From positions 290,237 to 354,236 of the forward strand of contig NW_019775432.1 of the NCBI RefSeq assembly GCF_001039355.2: a stretch of DNA of 64,000 nt, in the 5' to 3' direction. The notes beneath the pieces are model-generated. The model was not told the origin of the DNA. It saw only the letters and a list, made by a program, of their open reading frames with translations, and did no database searches. A program made the translations under genes and the position numbers. This document shows, piece after piece, positions 48,250 through 61,187 of the stretch (position 1 is its first letter; every line of letters begins with the position of its first letter). The DNA comes from Lingula anatina. Taxonomy: Eukaryota > Brachiopoda > Lingulata > Lingulida > Lingulidae.

Positions 48250-50145
48250 TCAGCACAGATAGGTTTTCACTGTGTCCCTGATCTTGGATTGACAAACCGG
48301 GCATTTTCTGAGAGAGGGAGAGCATGGATTGCAACACACAAGATGAGCACAAGGCAAGAAAACAACCTCAGCCTCTCTCACCTTACATATTTTACATTTT
48401 CTCTGTTCTTTTAAAAGTTTATTTTCTTCTCTTAGTTTGTCTGATAAGTCAGCGGGGTCAATGGGTTCAGGGGGATTATTTATATTGGCGGAGGGTGCTG
48501 TGTCATTTGGAGGTGACTGGTCTGATTGACCCCTGGCTACTGTAACATTTTGAGGATCATTTGTCAAACTGGTATCCCCATTACTATCTCCCAGTTCTTG
48601 TTCCTCTTTAATTTTAAGAAGAGCTTCTATTAAAGACTGTAGATTAGGAAAATCGTCACCAACAGTTGTAAGTCTATTTTCTATAGCCTTTCTTACTAAA
48701 TCTCGGGAGTAACCCATTGCTATTACTTTCTGAACAGATGGTGCATCTAACCGAGCTTTTATTTCTCTTGCCTCTATCTGATGGGTATGTGGGGACCAAC
48801 CTGCTTGGCCGGAATATTGCCCATTGGCGGAATTGCGTTGCAGTATTTCTCTGATGAAAGACACTCCTTTACATTGTTTCACATACCCACAATTTGGGAA
48901 CCAACGCGCATGCTCAGTCCATATGTCATCCTGTGGCTCCCAGTTTCTCAGTCCCCCGCCACAGAAAAAGCATTTCACATTGTCCCCAAAGCCGGCGTAA
49001 TAGAACCCCGCAATGGAAAGTTCTCTTGGTGTTTGCCGCTTACTGATAGGCCAGTTTTCAAAAGTCAAAATCCTGTTCTGTTCAATTGCATACTGGGGAT
49101 GTTTTGGTCGTTCAGTCACTATTGGGTTATCGTCAAACAATAAATTGTTCTGCTGAGTCGAACTCTGCTCTCGGCTTTGTCTTTGTTGTACAAACGGACA
49201 CGAAGGAAAATGTTTCATATGTTCTCCAAATGCGTCATCGCCCCTGTCCCATGATCTGATCATACCGCCGCAGTAAGCACATTTCACAATATCTGAAGTT
49301 CCTAAATAAAAGAACCCCGCCTTTGCGAGTTCACTGGGTCTGACAGGACAACTGTCTGGGAAATTAGCATAGGTTTGCATACGAGTTAATTCATTCTCCC
49401 TCATAATCAACATAAAGTCCTCACTCTCATGAATACTTGAAAGTCTCGGAAAAGGAGTGTAAGGGGATTGGGGGTTGTTTTTACGCGTTTCAGTTGGCGG
49501 TGACCTGACGGCAAGATTGTCAGTGGTGTCAACGCCGACTTGAGCGTTTGGATTAACAGCAGACCGCGGTGTATTTCTGGTAGCCTCGTTTCGTGATTCT
49601 GCCCTTTCATCAGCACGGTTTCTTATTTCACTCTCAGTGCCATAGGTGACTTCACCTGTCATTGAATTTCCATTTGGGACTCTCAAAGAACCCTCAGCAT
49701 GTTGGGAACCTTGTGGCACCCGAGTCCCAAGAGGCCGAAGACCAAGAGGGGCGTAGATTGTTCTTTGAAGTCCTGCATTTTCTTCGGGAGACGAAACATC
49801 AACATATATTGGAATATTCTCTTTATTGGCCCCATTTATGTAGCGACAGTTTGGTGATACTTGGTGGTGTTTGTTCTCGGGGTTTTCGCCCAATTTCCAA
49901 CCTCGAACATTGCGTTTACAAGCGAAACATTCCACCTCATCGTCCCTGCCGGTGTAGAAAAAGCCGTTCTTGGCCAGCCTTGCAGCAGAAGCAGGTGTCC
50001 AGTCAGGCCAATTGGCAAAGGTTAAGAGCCGTTGGTGCTCATACTTGTAACGCTGTGTCGGACTCAGCGGACGGTGACCGTTTCTTTGTACATCGTCTTC
50101 ATAATCTTTCAAACCTAGTGGTGACCTTATTTTGCTCAGTGCCAT
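48250..50145 (-). CDS. Inhibitor-of-apoptosis protein, three BIRs plus RING
   Basis: A single coding exon of 631 residues. BIR1 is about 36-103 (C73, C76, H93/94, C100), BIR2 254-319 (C289, C292, H309, C316) and BIR3 355-424 (C392, C395, H412, C419). A UBA-like segment spans about 466-512 (IAMGYSRDLVRKAI) and the RING is 584-619 (CKICKVR...PCAHLVCCNPC...CPVC). BIR domains bind IAP-binding motifs or caspases and the RING is an E3 ubiquitin ligase module; there is no CARD. The ATG at 50145 is preferred because TTATTTCAG|A directly precedes it, implying a 5' UTR exon; upstream in-frame codons are intronic. The BIR1-BIR2 linker is long (about 150 residues) and polar. A second copy lies 13.7 kb away in the same orientation. 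Cytosolic, anti-apoptotic or immune signalling role by family. Confidence 0.95.
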   Translation of the reverse strand: MALSKIRSPLGLKDYEDDVQRNGHRPLSPTQRYKYEHQRLLTFANWPDWTPASAARLAKNGFFYTGRDDEVECFACKRNVRGWKLGENPENKHHQVSPNCRYINGANKENIPIYVDVSSPEENAGLQRTIYAPLGLRPLGTRVPQGSQHAEGSLRVPNGNSMTGEVTYGTESEIRNRADERAESRNEATRNTPRSAVNPNAQVGVDTTDNLAVRSPPTETRKNNPQSPYTPFPRLSSIHESEDFMLIMRENELTRMQTYANFPDSCPVRPSELAKAGFFYLGTSDIVKCAYCGGMIRSWDRGDDAFGEHMKHFPSCPFVQQRQSREQSSTQQNNLLFDDNPIVTERPKHPQYAIEQNRILTFENWPISKRQTPRELSIAGFYYAGFGDNVKCFFCGGGLRNWEPQDDIWTEHARWFPNCGYVKQCKGVSFIREILQRNSANGQYSGQAGWSPHTHQIEAREIKARLDAPSVQKVIAMGYSRDLVRKAIENRLTTVGDDFPNLQSLIEALLKIKEEQELGDSNGDTSLTNDPQNVTVARGQSDQSPPNDTAPSANINNPPEPIDPADLSDKLREENKLLKEQRKCKICKVREAEVVFLPCAHLVCCNPCSPSLRKCPVCQSKIRDTVKTYLC

Positions 50146-51200
50146 TCTGAAATAAGATTTAATATTATTATTATATAAAATATTTAATCTGAAATAAATT
50201 ATTGATTTCACCAACGCAGTTTTCTATTTACCAATTTTCTTTGCTAGAGAGATAATTTGATTCGATATTTGTATTCTATTTACTAAAGGCCTCGCATATA
50301 CTAGATACTAGGAGCCACATCACAACTAGATAGGCCTAAACGCCTCGACAAAACCCCAAAGGCCTTGATAAGCTGTGACACAGACATCAGCGAACTCTGG
50401 AAGTTTGTGGTCGCGTAGGTTTCAAGCATGCATGTAGCTCGTTTGCCAGTTTTCAATTTACACAAAACACATATATCAGATAAGTTATCAGTGAAAATCA
50501 AAAGTGCAAAGGAAACAACTAAGATGATATTATTGTAAAGGTTTTTAAATATTTGTCAGCAGATTTATACATAAAATGTGCCTTTACTACTTCAGCCTTA
50601 GCTTCTTTCCAATTTCCATGGCGGTGAATGGAGTTGGTATGGTGGTATTATCAATGTAAGATAAAATAAGATAAGAGTTTATTTAGCCAATTATAAAAAT
50701 CGGAAATCATTTTCCTTTTGGAGCAATACACAGAGTAAAATAATAAAATAATACAGTAAATAAATAAATTAAGAATTTATTTTTGAGATCAAATTAAAAT
50801 GCGTCACTGCACTTGGATAAAAGCTGTTTAAAAAGCGTTTACTGCCTTTAAAATGTAAGTTTAAATGGTTGGTATGGTTTTCACATCGTATGGTGGCGAG
50901 GTTTGCATGAGTTTCCCTATGAATTTGCTTTAAAAGTATAGGCGATCTGTTGTGATCTTTTGTGGGTAATCTAGTTAGAAATGGGTTAATATTTTTTAAT
51001 AAAAAAGTCCACGGTAAAACGTCCCCCACCCTGACACATACACACAAGAAAGGAAAGTTAAAAACACAAAGCCGCTCTGTGTTCGTAGCGCTTTTCATCG
51101 TCCCTAAAATACATACATTTGTTTGAATATTATAGATTAAATATCTCAGGTTCTGTGTGTATAAGGACAAACCAAAATACACTGTGTATGCACAGCGTGC
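50146..51200. other. 5' flank of IAP; possible LINE 3' end
   Basis: The sequence at about 50656-50700 (AAGATAAAATAAGATAAGAG, TTTATTTAGCCAATTATAAA) looks like the inverted 3' end of a non-LTR element with a short microsatellite tail. A minus-strand frame (50769-51182) ends nearby without a firm motif. The IAP promoter and 5' UTR exon should lie in or beyond this stretch. Confidence 0.3.
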
Positions 51201-54200
51201 AAGATGCAGGTATGAAACATTAACAACATATAAACCTATTCCGATCTTTAACGCCAGTAGAAGTTAAATTATGCATAAGTAAAGCAATAATGTTTATATT
51301 TTATAAAACCGAGCAAATATAAAAAAATGAACATTTGATTTTGTATTCAAATCACCTCGGCTCTTTTCACATCGAGTTTTCTCTGTAGCACCAGTTTGAC
51401 GGATCTTTACATGTACATGGAATTACGCGATGGAGGGTGGGGATATTACTCCCTTTCACAATGATCTTTCTAAATGCTTGGACCAAGCAAAAGTTGCCTA
51501 TTCTTGTCGAAAGCGAGAGCTCCATTTATATTAAATGACTTATTGACTTACTGCCAGCAATCAATCTGCCTTAATGTTTTGATACTGATACCCCCTAGAA
51601 GTTCGGGGAGGGGTGTCAGAAACGTCATAACAATTAGAGGGAATCCCCGGATCGAACCCGCTCGTCCGACCGATCTTTCTAATTGCTTCCCAATTCCCTG
51701 TTAACAGTAACGCCTATGTGAAAAATTTACCCTTAATACTGAAAAATAATCACTTACCATATTTCTACATGTAAAACATTTCCTAAAAACAACTACCATA
51801 CATCTTCAATACGTGTAGCCGCGGACATGAGATCATCGATCATCTATCCTCGATTTACATTCGTTATCAGCACACTTCTGTCTTTCAAACACACATGCAT
51901 ACATGTACTATGATTAATTCAGTGTCAAAGTATCGTTGCAAACCTTGTACATATTATGATGTTGTACTTACTTATCTGGCGGGAATGCTCACAGCGGTAT
52001 CACCATGCAATACAGTATCTGCGGACTCGACAGCTGGCAGTTTATAAAGTGCGCATGCGTTACATGTGCAAACATGGCCACTGGAGCCCCTTGGGCCATT
52101 CTATCGCAATTCAGGTTAAAGATAAATTGATATTAATGACGTTTGATTCAGCGTCTAAAGTGCATGCCTCTTAAGATAATTTTAAATGGTTTTATTGCGT
52201 TAAATGTGCGCATACTCCCATTTTTTTGGTAGGTCGCCACACATAATCACAACATATTATCATATGATAAAGTCTAAAATTAAGTCATTCCTCTTTTAAA
52301 CAATTAAATATGGGCGGATATCAAAGCTAATAATAAAAAATGGCTATGATTATAATCTATATTGATAAGACTAGAATGATTGTTACTTAGCCAGAAATGT
52401 GCATTGAGAGCATCTATAATGGCTTTCAGAAGTTGAATCAACAAGATAAAGAGTCGTTTTCTAAGGACATCATGTCACGTCAGTGCGAATGTACACCTAC
52501 ATGTACAATGTACTCAATCACTTTGGTTTTTATATCTTTAGATATTAATGTACTTATTATAATATAATCAATTCTACAATTGTATTCAGTGATCCATAAT
52601 CTAATCTACTCGATGTGACAATCAACAATGGAACTAATATGTGATAAATTAAACTCAGGTCATTTACATGTAGGCCTCTGTATTAGTTTGGCATCCAGTA
52701 TAAGACAAAAAAGTGAATTTATATGACGACTGTTGAGATCAAGCGTCATCAGCACCATGATATAACATCTGCACAAGAAGCCTCAGAAACCACACATTTT
52801 CATAAAATCCCTACCAGTAACACCGACAAAGCAAGGGTTAGAACCGCAGCATGTAGTCGTAAATGTATTTCACGCCTGTGGACAAAGGGTTCGGGTGGGA
52901 GGGGCAGTCTTGATCAAAATTTCATCCAGGTTCTGTGCCGTTTCTTAAGATGGGTCAACTTAAATCAACTGGTTAACAATTTAACCCTCCTTTCCCGCCA
53001 AAAATGTGCTGCCTACAGCCCTGTCGAGGCCTACTTGCTATGATTGTTTCTTTTTCTGTTATCTAAATTGAATTAAAATACCGAAACAGTTTGGCAATCA
53101 AAAAGAGAGAGGGCAGGTGCAGTGAACACTAAGATATACTGTACTCGGTTTACTCGAAATGATCCAGACGAAGGAGATCTAATAGACATGTGCCATAACA
53201 ACTGTATAAAGAAAAAAATAAAGATGAAAAAAGTATGTTAAATCTGAAATAATTTAATTGTAATTTGGCACTACCTGTCTCACTGCCTCACGTTTTATAC
53301 TGTCGTAGACAAAAAAGTTCCCATACAGAGCCCATTGCTGTTCCTCTATGAGCCCATCTTATTGCAGTAAACAAGGTCATTTCGGAACTGTGTAGAAGTA
53401 ATGGGGGATTCCCCTTGCCTAACGCATTGCGGGTCAATCATATTATTTTTAACCACCGCGAGCGTCTTCTCTGTGCGTCCGGACGTATGTGGCCTTTTAA
53501 CTTCAACGACACAATGCATCCTGTGCACATACAAACCATTTGAACCTCTTTTGATCAAATCTAGCAGCATTATAGTTCAACTAGATATAAAATAGGACTA
53601 AGAAACATACCTGTGTCTAAATGTGGGAGAAACTGTCAACTGTAAAGTGCTATCGGTCGCCTTTTTTGTTGTGTTGTGTTGACGGGGATTATTTTTATAA
53701 GTGTTGACGGGAATTTTTTTTTTTTTTACAAGTGTTGACGGGAATTTTGTTTTTGGAAGTACGGCAATTCAATCAAAGAAACTAGGTCTCTGTAAACACA
53801 TAACATTTGTTCAAATGGCGTGGGGTATTTTTTAGTTACTGTGTAGAAATATTAGAAATATGTTCTACTTTCAGACCTATAAATTTTTGTGCACTGTTGT
53901 GGGAAACAGTTGTTGGAAATCCAAAGAATATTAACACATGTTAACATCTATTTCGCCAGTAATTTGTAAGAGAAGTGGAAATGTTTAACTGCAATTACTG
54001 TACATACATGTACCCCTGACTAACAATTCCTATATTGTAGCTGAGATTTCTTCCAATAAATGAATACAGTCATGCATTTTGTTGCGTTTTCTTTATTGAA
54101 CTGCCACTAGTAACTTTCGAGTGTAACAGAGCCATTTCAGGATTGCATGGTAATAGCTAGCAGGTCATGTGGCTACATCTCACCTATGCTAATCATGTGT

Positions 54201-56228
54201 GGATAGACTGACATTGTGCTAGTTGTGCTGCTGGTGCACTTTTTGCACCTACAATTTTATTACATTAATGCATTATTCCAATAATTTAAATTATTTCAAA
54301 GATTAATATTTTATCAGTCGTTAGGCTTATTAGGCCTTATATACTCATTGTACTCTGTCTAATTACATCTAGCCTTGACCCATCACAATTTAAGTGAGAT
54401 AGTTATACACAGTATTGGGATAACATCGGATTCCAAAAATAAACCATTAAATTTGATGATCAATTACTATTTTTTGTACAAATTTCTGTATGAATACAAA
54501 TATTGCTTCGTAAATACATTGTAAATCATGTTGAGTAAATTAAAATTCAAACCCCAAATTATGGCGGTAATATCATTTGACTGAAACAAACAGGTTTTCC
54601 CTTGACTATTTATGATTATGGATAATCTACTGGACAAAAGTTGAAAGAATATACAAAGTGTAGTCATTAAAAGACCACTGCATATCGGAAACCGATATGC
54701 GAAATAACCAAAAAAAAATTCCATGGGACAAAAATAAGGAATTAATGAATCGATGGATTTTACATTAATTAAACACCAATTTCTTGTCATTTAGCAACCT
54801 GCAGAGAACTTAAGATAGATAGATACTTTAAAATTGGCCAAAATAACTTATTCCTATTCCTTTTATATAAATCACTTATCTGAATAAAAATAAAATCAGA
54901 AAAATTTAACATTTTTAGAGCAAAAAAATCCCTTGCTGTTGTTTTATTCAACACCCACTGACATCTGCTATTAAGCTCCTCAACCTTTTATCGCCGTTTT
55001 AACTACTTATTAAAGTGACGTAACTAAGTCATTATGAAATTGGCGTGGTTGATGACAAAAGGTGCAATTCGTTGTCAGTGATTGTTTTTGAATGTTTTAT
55101 TTTTAGGAGATATTAAAGCATTATAACAATATTCCATCATACAAAAATATTGTTTCATTTCTTTACGGATAAAATCAAAAGCCTTTCAAAAGAAATTCCC
55201 GGGAATAAAATGTTGTACTTTTAGTTGTGATTAAGTAAGCGTAGAAACGGCGTTGCTAACAGTTCAGGCGAGGGAGATCTCAGAAATTAGACTGCGTTGA
55301 AAGGGTTTTACGCGATACACATTTTGTTCCCAACCTCAAGCATATTTTTTCACAATATCTGGTATGGAAGATTTTCCAAATTACTTTCTATAAAAGTGCA
55401 GTTTTTCTGTGTTTCGTGTAAAACCTACTGTGCCAAGATTGTGGCTATATAGTTTTGCTAATAATGGATGTAACTGAACTGAGGATTTTATTAATGGCTA
55501 AAATATAACAAAACATTCAACATCTAAAAATAATGAACTGAGCCAAAACACGCAACGAAGTTTTTTTTTTTTTCAATTTTAAAAACCTGGAAAAACAGCC
55601 AAAATAATCGCAAGCTATTTATTAACCTATTTAAAATAAATATTTTAGACATTTTCGGAGACGTTACACGTCATGCTCGCTCCCTGGCAAGTTGCAGATT
55701 TTCTGTTTTAAGAAAAATATACTACACTGATTGGAGACAGTGGGATGGTCTGTGAGCAACAGTAACGACGGGTTAAAATTAAGTCTTTACGTTTTTGTAT
55801 GAGAACCGATAAATATAGTTATTATTTTTTAGTGATTAAAGTTGCTAGACTGATGGGAGTAAAGTTCTAGCTGGACAAACAATTCTTCCTCTCACTTACT
55901 TTAAATAAAAAACAAAAATATTATTGAATGGACCAACATATTGGGAATAAGTGCTTATGAGGAAATAGATCATATTTAACATATCCAATTTTAATACATG
56001 CAGAGCCATTTCGCAATAAAAGCCTGGTCGTGATCATCCAGAATCATGGTAATTATACTTATTTTGGAATTTTATAATTTATCATTTTGATTATAATTAC
56101 TTCAAATTGAGAAATAAGTAAACAAGATTACCTCGACTAAGAGCCCCAACCCATACCCCTTATGACACTCGACAAATTTAACATGAAGAAAAATCATGCA
56201 AGAACGTTCTGGAACAACACATGCCTCA
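51201..56228. other. Intergenic, no gene recognised
   Basis: AT-rich sequence with poly-T/poly-A runs (53717-53728, 55560-55573). Frames at 52723-53043 (+) and 53346-53570 (-) look mildly coding but lack motifs and splice support. A tRNA B-box-like word (GGTTCGATCC, minus strand, about 51650) lacks a cloverleaf. Confidence 0.45.
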
Positions 56229-56796
56229 TTACCCCAAGAGTGGGCCCAAACTTCCAGGATTAATTACAGCGCACTGAGCATCAAAGATTTTCAGAACCTG
56301 ACCAAAAATGGTAAATACTTCGCAGCAGAGGACAGTTGAGTCGGGGAACGCGTACGTGGAGCTCTGCGCAAAGCCGCAAGGTGGAGCCACCTTGTAGAAC
56401 GCCACGATTCTTCGTCCAGGAGGGGCTAACTTCAAAGCCGCATTCTTACACATGATTTGTCCATAAGACTTCCCCATGTTATTAATTAAAATGGTATCAG
56501 TCAGCTTTGTGTTCGCAAATCTTAACTTTGCTAAACGTTCGCAATCCACTGGGCAACGCTGTAACGCATTAACACACTGGGGGGACAGGCCAGGGGTTAC
56601 TTGGGTGACTGGGGGGATTTGTCGGCGCTTCTTGGTGTTGAAAAACTGGGGGTAGACATCTGTAATCTTTGTCGTCTTGTGGCCTTCTTCTAGCCACACG
56701 TCGCTCTGACCCTGACCATAGACAATGTCTGGTAGCTGCAGGAGTAGAGGACCCGGCGTGGTGGAACTCTCCTCGGCGTGGAGGCTACACCGGCAT
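56229..56796 (-). CDS. Terminal exon of secreted Cys-containing protein
   Basis: An open frame from an acceptor-like TTTAAG| (56797) to TAA (56229-56231), about 188 codons. It contains ITDVYPQFF, KKRRQIPPVTQVTPG, CVNALQRCPVDCERLAKLRF and APPGRRIVAFYKV, with nine or so cysteines. No family is recognised. It is probably the last exon of the gene starting at 59312, because it is on the same strand and lies downstream. However, its open frame requires phase 2 while the exon ending at 58072 leaves phase 1, so an exon or another acceptor is missing. Confidence 0.5.
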
Positions 56797-56992
56797 CTTA
56801 AACATTAAAAATAATTTTCTTTCTTTATTGAGCACAAAAGTGTGTACAGGTTACTCTCTACTATTTAATAATAGTTTAATAGCAAACAGTATGTGTAATA
56901 CAAAATGCATATGGCATTATGACTGGGATATAAAGCAAAGGATAAAACGGCTATAGCTAGTGATGTGTGTATCGTTTCTTCAATCTTTCAGT

Positions 56993-56996
<4 letters not shown>

Positions 56997-57060
<64 letters not shown>
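56997..57060. repeat. (AT)n microsatellite
   Basis: About 32 perfect AT units. Confidence 0.99.
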
Positions 57061-57062
<2 letters not shown>

Positions 57063-58071
57063 CAGAGTATGGTAAAATAAGAAGACAAGCAGACACACCA
57101 TCACTTTTTTTAAAGAGTTCTATGTTTCTCATTTTGTATCCTTATTTCACTGGAAACTGATGAATAGAATTTCACTCGTTACCGTTAAAGTTAGAAAGAT
57201 TTCGAAAATTGGTTGAAGGGAGTTATTTCATTAACGGTCTTGGGTAAGGGTAACGGGTCCTGATTGTGAGTGAGAAATGTCATAAATTATCAGAAAAATT
57301 ACTTTGTTGAAATGATGTGTTAGTCTCACCCAAGTCTCTAACCCTAATACGAGAATGACGCAAAAGCTTGAAAATTAAAATTGAAAAAAAAAATGGATTT
57401 GGAAATGGTAAATGTATACTTATACCGTGGTGATTTGGGGACAGTGTTGGAATATCCAGAACAATTACAAATTGCTAGACTAACGCTTATTGTTTGACGT
57501 AAAACAATGCATTATATAAGGTATTCAAATTAAAATGTATCGATACTTTATAAGTTAAATTTTCTGAACTCTAAATAATAGACATATAAGCATCAATACT
57601 GCACCTTTCTGTGGAGTGTCCTTTGTTTATCTCTGAAAAAAAGGAACATTATAGAAAGAATATACCGGTATGATGCAATATTTTTATTAATATCAACATT
57701 ATTTTCGCTATTAATTTCCCAAATGTTATACGGTTAATAATATATTTGCACATATCAAATATCTACGGCTGTGCAGCGATGACTACACAATATTCAACTA
57801 ATGGGGCGTATATTTTTCTTAATCAAAGAGCACGTGTAGTGATATCTATCCCAGACTGTAGGATGGGAAAATGCTTTGGGCAGCTGCTTAAAGCCTGTAT
57901 TATACATGAATGAAGGTGCCTGTCTGTGGCACTCATCCAGATTGCATTACTGCGGTAAGTTGGGAGATAGGAAAAGGCCTACACTTCATAGAGATTAATG
58001 TCAAGGCGCAACTGCCCCCTGCAACCCTTAGTCCACGGCCCTGCCATCATTTTTGGAGTTCATGAACTTAC
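57061..58071. other. Probable intron, nothing recognised
   Basis: Lies between the exon ending at 58072 and the terminal exon at 56796 on the minus strand. A missing phase 1-to-2 exon was looked for and not found. Confidence 0.4.
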
Positions 58072-58963
58072 CCCCGTAGCATTCCAGGCCTTTGACAGTT
58101 AAGTAAGCCTCTTCGGGGAAGTCATTGTCTGTGTCCCTCACGTACACACGTGTTACTGGTAAATAGCGTTTGTCTTCTAGGTAGCCCTCGTCACTTCTCC
58201 AAACCTTGTCATTGATTAAACAGCTGCAGTGTTTTCTAAATAAAGAAACGATTGTATGAAATTACCACATACATTTTAACAATCCAAAAACCTTGTGATA
58301 AGAAAAACATGCATTTGCCGATTTGCTGAAAAATAATAAAATTCTTAAAGATTTAAATTAAAAATGCTCTGACTTAGATAAATTCCCATACAAATAAAAG
58401 CTTCTGACGTTGTAATTAAGACTCGGAGTCAAATAATAAAAACACACAGTTTATTGTTTATTCTGAGTTTTTATTGTGCCGAGGGGTACCTACTTCGGGT
58501 CATCACAAGTTCCCTGTACACCGCAAGCGCACATGTTGCTGTTGGTGGGGGCACCGCCCCAGTTTCACATCCCATAACCTTGTCTGGAAACCCACCAGTT
58601 CGCTTCGTAAAACTGCTGTGCATGATAGCACAAAACCTTGACAAACTGGCGGCAATTTCCGGAAACTTGGGTGAGGCTTTCGAGCTGGGCCATGGTCGGT
58701 TTGTAATAAAAATCTACAGGTACAACTACACGGCTTGAATTGTGGAACCGTTTTGGCTGTGTGGAGGCACTCTGGTGTGTCACCAATGTGATACCATGTC
58801 CTGGGAGATCTTTCGACGTTGTGCACGTGACCTGAAATGGTGGCTGTCCACCTGGGCCGTCCGGATCTATGGTGTACACACCTGCGCTGAATGCTCCTCC
58901 ACCAAAGTGCCGCAACACCTCTTCACAAGATCGGGGAACTTAAAAAAACAATTGAAACACTAC

Positions 58964-59002
<39 letters not shown>

Positions 59003-59312
59003 AATAATGTCAGTATAATTATGTCTTAACCCACAGTACAATTATGAAGATGTTGATTTCCATGTGTCGTCAAAAAGCCAATAACGGCAATCCGCGTGCT
59101 TTTTAATGAATTCAGTTTCTTTCCTGGCTGAAATATTTAACCTAACATAGTGCATTCTCGTTTCCTAGACAATTAGACGAAAAAAACTGTACAAAATGCA
59201 ACTATTGCTGATCAGGTTTGATATAGCGGTACCTACCAATGTTCCCATGTGTGGGCTTAAAAATAGTTTGCGCGATTAAGAAATTAAGAAGCAAAATATA
59301 TGGATTTGCCAT
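58072..59312 (-). CDS. Secreted CNTNAP/fibrinogen-like domain protein with in-frame TGA
   Basis: Exon 1 (59312-59237) encodes a signal peptide (MANPYILLLNFLIAQTIF...). Exon 2 (58938-58494) and exon 3 (58235-58072) join with phases 1 and 2. Exon 2 has the fibrinogen-like module of contactin-associated proteins: GVYTIDPDG, PFQVTCTT, QLESLTQVSGNCRQFVKVLC, NWWVSRQGYGM. Then comes TGA (58565-58567), followed in the same frame by NWGGAP, CACGVQGTCDDPK and, across the splice, KHCSCLINDKVWRSDEG, EDKRYLPVTRVYVRD and GLECYG. The family has (Y)WGG...CACG...C.DP..YCNC at exactly this place, so the coding clearly continues through the stop. It may be a nonsense allele, sequence error, recoding or a recent pseudogene. 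A (GA)n repeat sits in intron 1 near the acceptor. The protein would be secreted or an extracellular adhesion fragment. Confidence 0.75.
58970..59001. repeat. (GA)n microsatellite
   Basis: A perfect GA run inside intron 1 of the CNTNAP-like gene, about 32-63 bases upstream of the exon-2 acceptor on the minus strand. Confidence 0.97.
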
Positions 59313-61187
59313 TTTGCAAAGAGTCGCTTCTCGCTTTCACAGTCAACGTGGTATCTGCTGATGGCCAGCGACTTATATAGGGAAAAAGAGGAAATAAATA
59401 GACTGAATATTAGGCGAGACGGTTTGTGAACATTTTCAGTGTTTGTTTGTTTGTTTATATATTTTGTGGGGGTAGTGCAAGGGACGGGTGTGGTGGGGGG
59501 TGGGGGCGATTTTGACCATAGAAAAACTTATTACTTTGGGCTCCAAATTGACTGCGCATCTGTACTTACATTGAGCTTGGTTGTCTTGATTACAACACAA
59601 TACCCCCGGCAAGGAATTTCCGTCTTAATGACAACTTGCATAATACAGAACCGTGCCCCAATATTGTTTATGCTGAGCCTACGTTTATAAAAGGACTTTA
59701 TAAAAATTCTGAAATAGTTTACCGTCGTTTCTTTACATAACTTATTCATTCTATTAATGTTTATTTATTTGATGGGGTACAGCTGACATGGTTCAGTAAA
59801 ATGACTTATCAATAATTCAACCGACTAATATTTAGGTTAAATGCGCAAAATGGAGATTTCATCCTACGTTAACACCCTATAGGTTCTAGAATTCGGTATT
59901 GCCGTCTCGATCTTGATTTTATGTGTAACCCATATGGTGCCGCTCTACCGTCGTTTTTGCAGTAGAAATAGGGTTGTGTACCCGAAATAACAGCTCAAAA
60001 GTGAAAGACCACAGAAAAACACACCACCTATGAGGCAGAACAAATGAGGAGTTTTAAAGTGAAAGGCGCTATTGGCTTGTTTATTGAGATAAAGATGTGG
60101 AACGCAATGCAAGATGTTTTAAAGAGTGCGGCAGCAGGTTCAGATACAGCGTGGTGCACATACAGTTAACACAGGACAAAAATATTTTTTGACGGCAACA
60201 TCGAATTTTTAGATGGATGTCTGATCAAGGCTACAGAAAAAGCCAAGACATATATCTTAAGGCTGCAGAGTTCGATAAAAGCAGGATAAGAGGGAGTTGC
60301 TGGTACACATCACTGTCGGCACGTTGAGGGCAAACGCCAGGAAAGATGCACTTCATAATAAAGTGAAGAGTAATCTGTTGCAAGCCTGGATGTGCATGCT
60401 GTTAGCAACAGTTTGTTCAGAGAAGCGTGACTAGAGGAAAGTGGTAGGGGAAGTCGAGTTCACATAAATATTAAAAAAAAAACAGCCTGGCCATAAACTT
60501 AAATTTTAACTTGAATCCTTACTCTTATGTATAAACAGGAAAGTTGTCGGAGATTTAGTGTGACGTGACTGTCAACAGGTGTGCGGGCAAGGACACGTGC
60601 AGATATATTTATCTATATGTTTGACCTTTTATTGAGGAACACCGATAGAGATGATAATTGAAATAAGCCAATCAAGATCTAACAAGTTTCTTTATGGCAG
60701 TAGCGGTAGAGGGGTCACTGAGCTAATTTCTTAATGCCTCAACATGCTTTTAGAAAGTAGGGTAATTGGTGTATGCATAGAGTGTTGTGCACATAAACTC
60801 TGGATGGTGACGAATATTCTGTTTCAATGCCACTGATTATCAGTTACAGTCCCGAATTGCTATATTCCCGATATGCTATATTCCAAGATATGCCTTTTCG
60901 TTTTCTGTTAACGCCAAGCTAATTTAGACATATATTAAAGAGGACATGCTATATAACCCTGCATGTGGCCACAATAAGATACGCTGAAAAATAAAAGAGT
61001 CAAAGCATTTTTATCATCACGACCTCCAGACATAATCGTTCAAATCCACCTTCTCATTAATTACATATACGATACATATGGATAAGACGAAAACAAAATC
61101 CCAATCACTGTTACATCTAAAGGACATAACTATTTCATTTATGCAGCAAAGTAGGTAACTGCTGCACTATAGACAACAGAATGGCCG
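59313..61187. other. Intergenic; short dispersed block
   Basis: 59881-59935 (GGTTCTAGAATTCGGTATTG, CTCGATCTTGATTTTATGTG) matches 43023-43076 in direct orientation. Otherwise no gene is recognised. Confidence 0.45.

Noticed and set aside
48781-49143. 120-aa plus-strand open frame over the IAP gene (and its twin at 62523-62885)
   Set aside because: It is antisense to the BIR2-BIR3 region, conserved only because the sense coding is duplicated. It is a shadow frame.
51640-51700. B-box-like GGTTCGATCC on the minus strand
   Set aside because: The surrounding bases do not fold into a cloverleaf; at most an old tRNA-derived SINE fragment.
52723-53043. 106-aa plus-strand frame
   Set aside because: No motif, no splice or promoter context; not called.
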